A stretch of DNA of 64,000 bases from the NCBI RefSeq assembly GCF_900167915.1, contig NZ_FUYM01000005.1, positions 124,001 to 188,000 on the forward strand. Direction: 5' to 3'. The position numbers and the translations under genes are program-made. This DNA is from Rhizorhabdus histidinilytica (GTDB lineage Bacteria; Pseudomonadota; Alphaproteobacteria; Sphingomonadales; Sphingomonadaceae). Below the pieces are notes generated by a model that did not search any database, was not told the origin of the DNA, and worked only from the letters and a program-made list of their open reading frames with translations. Each line of letters begins with the position of its first letter. Position 1 is the first letter of the stretch. Below are positions 52,986 to 60,444 of this stretch, piece after piece.

Positions 52986-53220
52986 GGCGCGCAACTTATT
53001 GGATTGCGCCGTCGCGACAAGCCCCGATCGGCCCCGCCCCGCCGGCGACCTTGCCTTTCGCGGGCTTTGCGGCTAGGGACCGCCGCGTCGTTCCGACACG
53101 AAAGCATTGGCAAGCGTCCACGGACGCCCGCTGGCCGGCGAGGTTTCGCCCGCCGGCGCGCTTTGCGTTTCGGCCCGGGAAGGCAGCAATTTCGGCGCTT
53201 CGGCGCAGAGGAGTGAACGC

Positions 53221-54693
53221 ATGTTCGAAAGTCTGAGCGAAAGGCTGGGCGGGGTCTTCGACCGCCTGCGTGGCCGTGGCGCGCTGAACGAATCGGACGT
53301 GCGCGAGGCGATGCGCGAAGTCCGCGTCGCGCTGCTCGAGGCCGACGTCGCCCTGCCCGTCGTCCGCCAGTTCGTCGAGAAGGTCACCGAACAGGCCGTC
53401 GGCCAGCAGGTGCTCCGCTCGGTCACGCCGGGGCAGCAGGTCGTCAAGATCGTCAACGACGCGCTGGTCGAGATGCTCGGCTCCGAAGCGTCGGACCTCA
53501 ACCTGGATGTCACCCCGCCCGCGATCGTGATGATGGTCGGTCTGCAGGGCTCCGGCAAGACGACGACCACCGCCAAGATCGCCAAGCGGCTGAGCGAGAA
53601 GGGCCGCAAGAAGGTGATGATGGCGTCGCTCGACGTCAATCGCCCGGCGGCGCAGGAACAGCTCGCCGTGCTCGGCACCCAGGCGTCGGTCGCGACGCTG
53701 CCGATCGTCACCGGCCAGCAGCCGGTCGACATCGCCCGCCGCGCGCTCCAGGCCGCGAAGCTCCAGGGCTTCGACGTGCTGATGCTCGACACCGCCGGCC
53801 GCCTGCACGTCGACCAGGCGCTGATGGAGGAGATGAAGGCGGTCGCCGCTGTCGCCGAGCCGGAGGAGATCCTGCTCGTCGTCGACGCGCTGACCGGCCA
53901 GGACGCGGTCAACGTCGCCAAGAGCTTCTCCGAGCAGGTCGCGCTGACCGGCGTGGTGCTGACCCGGATGGACGGCGACGCGCGCGGCGGCGCCGCGCTG
54001 TCGATGCGCGCCGTCACCGGCAAGCCGATCAAATTCGTCGGCACCGGCGAGAAGCTCGATGGGATCGAGCTGTTCCAGCCCGCCCGCGTCGCCGGCCGCA
54101 TCCTCGGCATGGGCGACGTCGTCAGCCTGGTCGAGAAGGCCGCCGAGACGATCAAGGTCGAGGAGGCCGAAGCGCTGGCCGCGCGGATGGCCAAGGGGCT
54201 GTTCGACCTCAACGACCTGCGTAACCAGTTGCGCCAGATGTCGCGGATGGGCGGGTTGTCGGGGCTGGCCGCGATGCTGCCCGGCATCAAGCAGGTCAAG
54301 CAGGCGATGGCCTCCGGCGCCGCCGACGACAAGGTGCTGGTGCGGATGGACGCGATCATCGGATCGATGACGCCCAAGGAGCGCGCCAAGCCCGAACTGC
54401 TCAACGCCAAGCGCAAGATCCGCGTGGCGAAGGGTTCCGGCACCACGGTGCAGGACGTCAACAAGCTCCTGAAGATGCATCAGGACATGTCGACGGTGAT
54501 GAAGAAGATGAAGAAGATGGGCGGGCTGAAGGGCCTTGCCGGCCTGCTCGGCGGCGGAGGCGGCGGCCTCGGCGGCCTGCTCGGCGGTGGCGGCGCCCCG
54601 CCAGCGGGCGGTGGGCTTCCTGGGCTTCCCGGCATGCCCGGCAATCCGCAGGGCCTGCCCCCCGGCTTCCAGAATTTCCTGAAGAAACGCTGA
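53221..54693 (+). CDS. ffh: signal recognition particle protein Ffh
   Basis: SRP54-type GTPase of 490 residues that binds signal sequences and targets ribosomes to FtsY. N domain (MFESLSERLGGVFDRLRG), G domain with GLQGSGKTTT (P-loop), DVNRPAAQEQL, DTAGRLHVD and TRMDGDARGG, then the Met-rich M domain (MSRMGGLSGLAAMLPG, MKKMKKMGGLKG) ending in a Gly/Pro-rich tail. The ATG at 53221 has GAGGAG upstream. It heads the rpsP-rimM-trmD-rplS group. Confidence 0.97.
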   Translation: MFESLSERLGGVFDRLRGRGALNESDVREAMREVRVALLEADVALPVVRQFVEKVTEQAVGQQVLRSVTPGQQVVKIVNDALVEMLGSEASDLNLDVTPPAIVMMVGLQGSGKTTTTAKIAKRLSEKGRKKVMMASLDVNRPAAQEQLAVLGTQASVATLPIVTGQQPVDIARRALQAAKLQGFDVLMLDTAGRLHVDQALMEEMKAVAAVAEPEEILLVVDALTGQDAVNVAKSFSEQVALTGVVLTRMDGDARGGAALSMRAVTGKPIKFVGTGEKLDGIELFQPARVAGRILGMGDVVSLVEKAAETIKVEEAEALAARMAKGLFDLNDLRNQLRQMSRMGGLSGLAAMLPGIKQVKQAMASGAADDKVLVRMDAIIGSMTPKERAKPELLNAKRKIRVAKGSGTTVQDVNKLLKMHQDMSTVMKKMKKMGGLKGLAGLLGGGGGGLGGLLGGGGAPPAGGGLPGLPGMPGNPQGLPPGFQNFLKKR

Positions 54694-54732
54694 TTTTTTT
54701 GAACTGATCCGAATATCTAGAAAGGACTCATA

Positions 54733-55185
54733 ATGGCCGTTTCCATCCGTCTCGCCCGTGGCGGCGCCAAGAAGCGCCCCTATTACCGCATCGTCGTCGC
54801 TGACGCGCGCAGCCCGCGTGACGGCGCCTTCATCGAGAAGATCGGCGCCTACAACCCGCTGCTCGCCAAGGACGATCCCAAGCGCGTCGTCCTCGACACC
54901 GATCGCGCCAAGCATTGGCTGTCGGTCGGCGCGCAGCCGACCGATCGCGTCGCCCGCTTCCTCGACGCCGCCGGCGTCCAGGAGCGCGCCGCCCGCAACA
55001 ACCCGAAGAAGGCCGAGCCGGGCGAGAAGGCCAAGGAGCGCGCCGAGGAGCGCGCGGCCAAGCTCGCCGCCGCCGAGGAAGCCGCCAACGCCCCGGCCGA
55101 AGAGCCGGCCGCCGAGGAAGTGACCGAGGTCGCCGCCGAAGCTCCGGTTGAGGAAGCCGCCGCCGAGGAATCGACCGAGGCGTAA
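54733..55185 (+). CDS. rpsP: 30S ribosomal protein S16
   Basis: S16 core at residues 1-80 ([59 protein letters not shown]), with a long Ala/Glu-rich tail (about 85-150) that the E. coli protein lacks. Such tails are seen in some alphaproteobacteria. Assembly protein of the small subunit. AAAGGA upstream of ATG. Confidence 0.96.
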   Translation: MAVSIRLARGGAKKRPYYRIVVADARSPRDGAFIEKIGAYNPLLAKDDPKRVVLDTDRAKHWLSVGAQPTDRVARFLDAAGVQERAARNNPKKAEPGEKAKERAEERAAKLAAAEEAANAPAEEPAAEEVTEVAAEAPVEEAAAEESTEA

Positions 55186-55190
55186 GTTGA

Positions 55191-55294
55191 ACCTCCTCCC
55201 TTTGAAGGGAGAAGGCAAGCGGGGTGGGTGCGAGCGACATCGTCGCGGACCCCCGCCCCTCTTTCCTGCACCCAACCTCGCCCCTGGAGGGAAA
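55191..55294. repeat. family A inverted-pair element between rpsP and rimM
   Basis: Left unit CTCCCTTTGAAGGGAGAAGG ... GGGGTGGGTGCGAGCGA; right unit CACCCAACCTCGCCCCTGGAGGGAAAG, the inverse with differences. The same plan as at gluQ and in uvrA but shorter. GGAGGGAAAG at the right edge lies where the rimM ribosome binding site should be. Confidence 0.8.
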
Positions 55295-55299
55295 GTCGG

Positions 55300-55773
55300 A
55301 TGAGCGGCGACCGTCCGATCGTCCTCGCCGCGATCATCGGCGCGCACGGGTTGCAGGGCGAGGTGCGCCTCAAGCTCTTCACCGAGGATCTGGGCGCCTA
55401 CAAGACGCTCGACGGCGCCGGGCGCAGCTTCACGCTGAAGGCGATCCGCCCCGGCCCGAACGGCGCGGTGGCGCGCTTCGCCGAGATCGGCGACCGCAAC
55501 GCCGCAGAAGCGCTGCGCGGGACCGAGCTGAGCGTGCCGCGCTCGGCGCTGCCGCCGCTGGCTGAGGGCGAATATTACCATGTCGACCTGATCGGCCTGC
55601 CCTGCCTGGTCGACGGCGCGCCGATCGGCACCGCCGCGATGGTCGAGGATTTCGGCGCGGGCGACGTGCTCGAGATCGAGAAGCCCGACGGCAAGCGCTT
55701 CATGGTGCCCGTCGCCAAGGCGGTGACGATCGAGCCCGATCGCCTGCTGATCGACCCGGAGTTCGTCGAATGA
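55300..55773 (+). CDS. rimM: ribosome maturation factor RimM
   Basis: A 157-residue 30S assembly factor that binds S19. N-terminal RimM domain (VLAAIIGAHGLQGEVRLKLFTEDLGAYKTL) and C-terminal PRC-barrel (GEYYHVDLIGLPCLVDG, VLEIEKPDGKRFMVPVAKAVTIEPD). The ATG at 55300 is chosen; its ribosome site GGAGGG is inside the family A repeat. Overlaps the next gene by four bases. Confidence 0.95.
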   Translation: MSGDRPIVLAAIIGAHGLQGEVRLKLFTEDLGAYKTLDGAGRSFTLKAIRPGPNGAVARFAEIGDRNAAEALRGTELSVPRSALPPLAEGEYYHVDLIGLPCLVDGAPIGTAAMVEDFGAGDVLEIEKPDGKRFMVPVAKAVTIEPDRLLIDPEFVE

Positions 55774-56048
55774 ATGCCGTCACCGCCTTCCTGCTGATCG
55801 GATCGATCTACCTCGTCATCATCGCCTATGGCGTGGTCCGCACCCGCAAGCGCGGCCTGCCGCCGCGCGTCCGCCTCATCGCCGCCGCGATCCAGGTGGT
55901 GGTGCCGCCGGCGGTCCTGATCGGTGCGCTGCTGCTGACCGGCGATCATCGCATGATCGCCACCTGGGGCACGCTGCTGGCCATGCTGATGGTCGCCGGC
56001 GTCTTCCTCGCCATGTGCACCGAGATCATCGCACGGCGGACGTTGTAA
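55770..56048 (+). CDS. small membrane protein, 92 aa
   Basis: Three hydrophobic segments (FLLIGSIYLVIIAYGVV, LIAAAIQVVVPPAVLIGALLL, WGTLLAMLMVAGVFLAMC) separated by short basic loops. Translationally coupled to rimM (ATGA). No family recognised. Confidence 0.75.
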   Translation: MNAVTAFLLIGSIYLVIIAYGVVRTRKRGLPPRVRLIAAAIQVVVPPAVLIGALLLTGDHRMIATWGTLLAMLMVAGVFLAMCTEIIARRTL

Positions 56049-56063
56049 CCGTCGCTCGATGCA

Positions 56064-56086
56064 CGTATATACATGACGTATATACG
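56064..56086. promoter_or_regulatory. probable VapB/VapBC operator
   Basis: CGTATATAC (56064-56072) and CGTATATACG (56077-56086), four bases apart, ten bases upstream of the vapB ATG. The AT-rich repeats stand out in this GC-rich sequence. VapB antitoxins and VapBC complexes usually autorepress through such inverted/direct repeats at their own promoter. Confidence 0.65.
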
Positions 56087-56095
56087 GAGACGCAT

Positions 56096-56362
56096 ATGAG
56101 TGCCCCCATCAAATCCCGCACCTTCAAGTCGGGCAACTCGGTCGCCCTGCGCCTGCCCAAGGCGCTGGGCGTCGAGGCGGGCGCCGAGATGGTGATTCGC
56201 GAGGAGCGCGGCCGCTACATCGTCGAGCCCGTTAAAACCGTGCGGAAGAAGATCGACCTGTCCGGCATCTACGGGTCCATTCCCGGCCTGAAACCGATCG
56301 AACGGCTCGACATGGAGCCACGCGAACTCGATCGGGACGGAAAGCTGCTCAAGCGTGACTGA
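56096..56362 (+). CDS. vapB: VapB-type antitoxin (AbrB/MazE fold)
   Basis: An 88-residue protein with a SpoVT/AbrB swapped-hairpin DNA-binding domain (SRTFKSGNSVALRLPKALGVEAGAEMVIREERGRYIVEP), followed by a C-terminal tail ([18 protein letters not shown]) expected to wrap the toxin. The ATG at 56096 follows the tandem repeat operator. Overlaps vapC by eight bases. Confidence 0.9.
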   Translation: MSAPIKSRTFKSGNSVALRLPKALGVEAGAEMVIREERGRYIVEPVKTVRKKIDLSGIYGSIPGLKPIERLDMEPRELDRDGKLLKRD

Positions 56363-56735
56363 GCCAGCCTTCCTGCTCGACACGAATATCCTGATCTACC
56401 TGATCGACGGCACGTCGGAGACATTGCGCGCCAGGGTGGAGGATCGCGAACCGGGCGAACTCATCACCTCCACCCTGTGCGTCGCCGAAGCCGCCTTCGG
56501 CCTGCGTGACGATCCGGCCGCGCAGGCACGGCTCGACATGTTGCTCGACATCGTCAAACCGGCTCCCTTCACGCTGGAAGCCGCCCGGCAGTTTCCAGGC
56601 GTTCCGTTCCGGCGCGGCAAGCTCGATCGCTTCATCGCTGCCCATGTCCTAGCGCTCGGTCTCGTGCTCGTGACGAACAACCCCGGCGATTTCGCCGATG
56701 TGCCGAATCTGCGTATCGAGAACTGGACGATCTGA
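56355..56735 (+). CDS. vapC: VapC-type PIN-domain toxin
   Basis: A 126-residue PIN ribonuclease. Acidic metal-binding residues Asp9 (LLDTNIL), Glu45 (CVAEAAFG), Asp91 ([12 protein letters not shown]) and Asp112 ([13 protein letters not shown]) are all present, so it should be active. VapC toxins cut tRNA or rRNA when antitoxin is lost. GTG start within the end of vapB. The pair sits in a ribosome-maturation operon, 10 bases before trmD. Confidence 0.92.
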   Translation: MTEPAFLLDTNILIYLIDGTSETLRARVEDREPGELITSTLCVAEAAFGLRDDPAAQARLDMLLDIVKPAPFTLEAARQFPGVPFRRGKLDRFIAAHVLALGLVLVTNNPGDFADVPNLRIENWTI

Positions 56736-56745
56736 CAGCACCGCC

Positions 56746-57486
56746 ATGACCTTCGCCGCCACCATCCTGACCCTCTATCCGGAGATGTTCCCCGGGCCGC
56801 TCGGCGTCTCGCTCGCCGGCCGCGCGCTGGCCGAGGGGAAATGGACCTGCGATCCCGTCCAGATCCGCGACTTCGCCACCGACCGGCACCGCTCGGTGGA
56901 CGACACCCCGGCCGGCGGCGGCGCCGGCATGGTGATGCGCGCCGACATTCTGGCCCGTGCGGTCGACCATGCGCTGGAGGCGCGGCCCGATTCGCCGCTG
57001 CTGGCGATGACGCCGCGCGGGGCGCCGCTCACCCAGGCGCGCGTGCGGCAGCTCGCCGCCGGGCCCGGCGTGACGATTCTCTGCGGCCGGTTCGAGGGAA
57101 TCGACGAGCGGCTGTTCGAGGCGCGGCCGATCGAGCCGGTGTCGATCGGCGACTATATATTGTCGGGCGGCGAGATGGGGGCGCTGGTGCTGCTCGATGC
57201 TTGCATCAGGCTGCTTCCTGGCGTAATGGGCGCGCCCGACAGCGGGGACGAGGAAAGCTTCGAAAGCGGCCTCCTCGAATATCCGCATTATACCCGACCT
57301 GCCGAGTGGGAAGGGCGCACGATCCCCGAAGTGCTGCGATCTGGGGATCATGCGAGGATCGAGGCTTGGCGCAACGCCATGGCCGAGACCGATACAAGGC
57401 TAAGGAGGCCGGACCTTTGGGAGCGCCATGAGGGCGCTCGGGCCCAGTCTCCCTCTGGCGCGCGGCGACAGAAGAAGGAGCGATGA
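56746..57486 (+). CDS. trmD: tRNA (guanine-N1-)-methyltransferase TrmD
   Basis: SPOUT methyltransferase of 246 residues making m1G37 in tRNA, which prevents frameshifts. Trefoil-knot motifs: [52 protein letters not shown], and [29 protein letters not shown]. The ATG at 56746 is chosen. Overlaps rplS by four bases. Confidence 0.96.
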   Translation: MTFAATILTLYPEMFPGPLGVSLAGRALAEGKWTCDPVQIRDFATDRHRSVDDTPAGGGAGMVMRADILARAVDHALEARPDSPLLAMTPRGAPLTQARVRQLAAGPGVTILCGRFEGIDERLFEARPIEPVSIGDYILSGGEMGALVLLDACIRLLPGVMGAPDSGDEESFESGLLEYPHYTRPAEWEGRTIPEVLRSGDHARIEAWRNAMAETDTRLRRPDLWERHEGARAQSPSGARRQKKER

Positions 57487-57878
57487 GCATGAACCTCATC
57501 CAGCAGCTCGAAGCCGAGCAGATTGCCAAGTTCAAGGAATCGAAGTCGATTCCCGATTTCCGTCCGGGCGACACGCTGCGCGTCGGCGTGAAGGTCGTCG
57601 AAGGCGAGCGCACCCGCGTCCAGGCCTATGAGGGCGTCTGCATCGCCCGCGCCAACAAGGGCATGGGTTCGTCGTTCACCGTCCGCAAGATCTCGTTCGG
57701 CGAGGGCGTCGAGCGCGTCTTCCCGCTCTATTCGCCGAACGTCGAGTCGATCGAGGTCGTCCGCAAGGGCGTCGTCCGTCGTGCGAAACTCTACTATCTG
57801 CGTGGCCGTCGCGGTAAATCCGCGCGTATTGCAGAGCGTCGCGACAATAAACCGGCCGCCGAGGCCCAGGAAGCCTGA
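57483..57878 (+). CDS. rplS: 50S ribosomal protein L19
   Basis: A 131-residue L19: [90 protein letters not shown]. Located at the 30S-50S interface. Last gene of the operon, followed by a hairpin terminator. C-terminal extension [15 protein letters not shown]. Confidence 0.97.
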   Translation: MSMNLIQQLEAEQIAKFKESKSIPDFRPGDTLRVGVKVVEGERTRVQAYEGVCIARANKGMGSSFTVRKISFGEGVERVFPLYSPNVESIEVVRKGVVRRAKLYYLRGRRGKSARIAERRDNKPAAEAQEA

Positions 57879-57908
57879 AGCCAGGATTTCCATAGCAAAC
57901 CTCGCAGG

Positions 57909-57945
57909 CGGCCGGCTCCCTCGGGAGACCGGCCGTTTGCTTGTC
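57909..57945 (+). terminator. intrinsic terminator after rplS
   Basis: A stem CGGCCGGCTCC / GGAGaCCGGCCG (one bulged A) closed by a four-base loop, followed by TTTGCTTGT. The T-run is short, but position at the operon end supports it. Confidence 0.65.
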
Positions 57946-57986
57946 TGGACGTAGCAACGTCCCCGTTACAGAGCAGGAAGCAAGAA

Positions 57987-59012
57987 ATGGGTTATCGTGT
58001 CGTCGTCGCGGGTGCCACCGGCAATGTGGGCCGCGAAATGCTGAACATCCTGGCCGAGCGCGAATTCCCGATCGCCGAGCTGGCGGCGGTGGCTTCGGCC
58101 CGCAGCCAGGGCGACCAGATCGAGTTCGGCGAGACCGGCAAGATGCTCAAGGTCCAGAACATCGAGCATTTCGACTGGTCCGGCTGGGACATCGCGCTGT
58201 TCGCGATCGGCTCCGACGCCACCAAGATCTACGCGCCGATCGCCGCCGCGGCAGGCTGCACCGTGATCGACAACAGCTCGCTCTACCGGATGGAGCCCGA
58301 CGTTCCGTTGATCGTGCCCGAGGTGAACCCCGAGGCGATCGACGGCTACAAGGCGCGCAACATCATCGCCAACCCGAACTGCTCGACCGCGCAGATGGTC
58401 GTCGCGCTCAAGCCGCTGCACGATGCGGCGACGATCAAGCGCGTCGTCGTCTCGACCTACCAGTCGGTGTCGGGCGCCGGCAAGGCGGGCATGGACGAGC
58501 TGTTCGAGCAGAGCCGCAACATCTTCGTCGGCGACCCCGCCGAGCCGAAGAAGTTCACCAAGCAGATCGCCTTCAACGTGATCCCGCACATCGACAAGTT
58601 CCTCGATGACGGCTTCACCAAGGAAGAATGGAAGATGGTCGTCGAGACCAAGAAGATCATGGACCCGAAGGTGAAGGTCACCGCGACCTGCGTCCGCGTC
58701 CCCGTCTTCGTCGGCCATTCGGAAGCGATCAACATCGAGTTCGAGAAGGAGCTGTCGGCCGAGGACGCGCAGAAGATCCTGCGCGAGGCGCCGGGCGTGA
58801 TGCTCGTCGACAAGCGCGAGGACGGCGGATACGTCACCCCGGTCGAGTGCGTCGGCGAATTCGCGACCTATGTCAGCCGCGTCCGCGAGGACCCGACCGT
58901 CGACAACGGCCTCGTGCTCTGGTGCGTCTCGGACAACCTCCGCAAGGGTGCCGCGCTCAACGCGGTCCAGATCGCCGAGCTGCTCGGCCGTCGCCATCTG
59001 AAGAAGGCTTGA
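57987..59012 (+). CDS. asd: aspartate-semialdehyde dehydrogenase
   Basis: Makes aspartate semialdehyde from aspartyl phosphate for Lys/DAP, Thr and Met synthesis. 341 residues. NADP-binding VAGATGNVGREML, catalytic Cys132 in IANPNCSTAQM, STYQSVSGAGKAGMDEL, and CVRVPVFVGHSEAINIEFE with the conserved His. ATG with AGGAAGCAAGAA upstream. Own promoter expected after the rplS terminator. Confidence 0.96.
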   Translation: MGYRVVVAGATGNVGREMLNILAEREFPIAELAAVASARSQGDQIEFGETGKMLKVQNIEHFDWSGWDIALFAIGSDATKIYAPIAAAAGCTVIDNSSLYRMEPDVPLIVPEVNPEAIDGYKARNIIANPNCSTAQMVVALKPLHDAATIKRVVVSTYQSVSGAGKAGMDELFEQSRNIFVGDPAEPKKFTKQIAFNVIPHIDKFLDDGFTKEEWKMVVETKKIMDPKVKVTATCVRVPVFVGHSEAINIEFEKELSAEDAQKILREAPGVMLVDKREDGGYVTPVECVGEFATYVSRVREDPTVDNGLVLWCVSDNLRKGAALNAVQIAELLGRRHLKKA

Positions 59013-59029
59013 ACGTCCAAATCTCTTGA

Positions 59030-59122
59030 CGTCATTCCAGCGAAGGCTGGAATCCATGTCTGTCATCCCTCGCGGCACCGTTCGTGGAGAGAGACATGGG
59101 CCCCAGCCTTCGCTGGGGCGAC
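59030..59122. repeat. family B inverted-repeat element, copy 3
   Basis: Arms CGTCATTCCAGCGAAGGCTG...ATCCATGTCTGTCATCCC and GAGAGACATGGGCCCCAG...GCCTTCGCTGGGGCGAC. Lies between asd and the GFA gene. The nearest relatives are at 12542 and 29311. Confidence 0.82.
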
Positions 59123-59137
59123 ATTGAGGAGAGAGCG

Positions 59138-59581
59138 ATGGTGGAGACCATGACCGGCGGCTGCCAGTGCGGCCGCATCCGCTATGCGGCCGAGGTCGGT
59201 TCGGACGAGGCCTATCTCTGCCATTGCCGGATGTGCCAGCGCGCCACCGGCGGCGTGTCGGTCGCCTTCGTCAACCTGAAGAAGAGCGCGGTGCGCTGGG
59301 CGCGCGAGCCGGATTATTACGCCAGCTCGCCGATCGCGCGGCGGCCCTTCTGCTCGGCCTGCGGGACGCCGCTCGGCTTCGAATATCCCGACGGCGACAA
59401 TATCGACCTGACGGTCGGCAGCTTCGACGACCCGTCGCGCTTCCGCCCCGCGCATCATTTCGGCGCGGAAAGCCTGCACGAAGCGTGGATCGACACGCGC
59501 GACCTGCCGCGCTACCGGACCGACGAGCACAAGCCGCTCGTCGATCGCTGGATGAAGACCGTTGGCAAACTTCCCGACTGA
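59138..59581 (+). CDS. GFA (glutathione-dependent formaldehyde-activating)-family protein
   Basis: A 147-residue Mss4-like zinc-binding protein. Cysteine pattern: GGCQCGRIRY, LCHCRMCQRATG and FCSACGTPLGFEY, typical of the GFA domain. The founding member binds glutathione adducts; most members are uncharacterised. The ATG at 59138 has GAGGAGAG upstream. Overlaps the hydrolase gene by 20 bases. Confidence 0.92.
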   Translation: MVETMTGGCQCGRIRYAAEVGSDEAYLCHCRMCQRATGGVSVAFVNLKKSAVRWAREPDYYASSPIARRPFCSACGTPLGFEYPDGDNIDLTVGSFDDPSRFRPAHHFGAESLHEAWIDTRDLPRYRTDEHKPLVDRWMKTVGKLPD

Positions 59582-60335
59582 GACCGCCCTCCACCATTTC
59601 GACGGCGCCGACGGCGCACGCATGGCCTGGCACGGCATGGGACCCGAGGACGGGCGACCCGTCATCCTGATCCACGGCCTGTTCTCCAACGCCTTCACCA
59701 ACTGGGTGCGCTACGGCCATGCCGCCAAGCTCGCCGCCAAGGGCCGGCGGGTGATCATGCCGGACCTGCGCGCGCACGGTGACAGCGCCAAGCCGCACGA
59801 CCCGGCGGGCTACAGCCACGACATATTGGCCGACGACAATCTCGCGCTGATCGAGCAGCTCGGCCTGGCGCCGGGCGGCTACGACCTGGGCGGCTATTCG
59901 CTGGGCGGGCGGACCACCGCGCGGATGCTAGTGCGCGGCGCGAAGCCGGGCAAGGCGCTGCTCGCCGGCATGGGCCTCGAAGGGCTGCTCGACCTGGGCG
60001 GCCGGGTCGCCTTCTTCCGCAAGGTGCTCGAAGGCGTCGGCACCCACCCCAAATTCTCGCCCGAATGGATGGCGGAGGGTTTCCTCAAGACGACCGGCGG
60101 CGATGCCAGGGCGCTGCTCCTGCTGCTCGACAATTTCCCGACGATCGCCCGCGCCTCGCTCGCCGACCTCGCCATGCCGATCCTGGTGCTGACCGGATCG
60201 GAGGACAATGACAACGGCTCCGCCCGCGCGCTCGCGACCGCGCTGCCCAATGCCGGCTTCGTCGAGGTGCCGGGCAACCATATGAGCGCGGTGACCCTGC
60301 CCCAGCTCGGCGACGCGATCGCCGACTGGTTCTGA
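59562..60335 (+). CDS. alpha/beta-fold hydrolase
   Basis: A 257-residue alpha/beta hydrolase: oxyanion block ILIHGLFSNAFTNW, MPDLRAHGDSAKP, nucleophile elbow GYSLGG, acid LTGSEDND and histidine GNHMSAV. Start is TTG inside the end of the GFA gene, so they are likely coexpressed. Substrate unknown (esterase- or epoxide-hydrolase-like). Confidence 0.88.
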   Translation: MANFPTETALHHFDGADGARMAWHGMGPEDGRPVILIHGLFSNAFTNWVRYGHAAKLAAKGRRVIMPDLRAHGDSAKPHDPAGYSHDILADDNLALIEQLGLAPGGYDLGGYSLGGRTTARMLVRGAKPGKALLAGMGLEGLLDLGGRVAFFRKVLEGVGTHPKFSPEWMAEGFLKTTGGDARALLLLLDNFPTIARASLADLAMPILVLTGSEDNDNGSARALATALPNAGFVEVPGNHMSAVTLPQLGDAIADWF

Positions 60336-60444
60336 CCTCCCACCAGGGGGGCCGGCGTCCCACTGCGCTAATACACGGGCTTGACGGCCCTCGGTGGCGT
60401 GATGACAGTGCTGTCAGCACAGAAGATACCGAGGAACCATCCCC

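Noticed and set aside
51210-53216. 668-codon plus-strand frame opposite ggt
   Set aside because: Arg/Gly/Asp-rich shadow of ggt; ggt has signal peptide, catalytic threonine and family motifs.
53160-53220. SRP RNA-like sequence (CCCGGGAAGGCAGCA) just before ffh
   Set aside because: It resembles the SRP RNA loop GGAAGGNAGCA, but I could not fold matching arms around it, so I do not call an ffs gene.
60403-60416. TGACAG-TG-CTGTCA inverted repeat upstream of the M2 peptidase
   Set aside because: Symmetric enough for an operator, but short, single and without a matching promoter; noted only within the gene entry.
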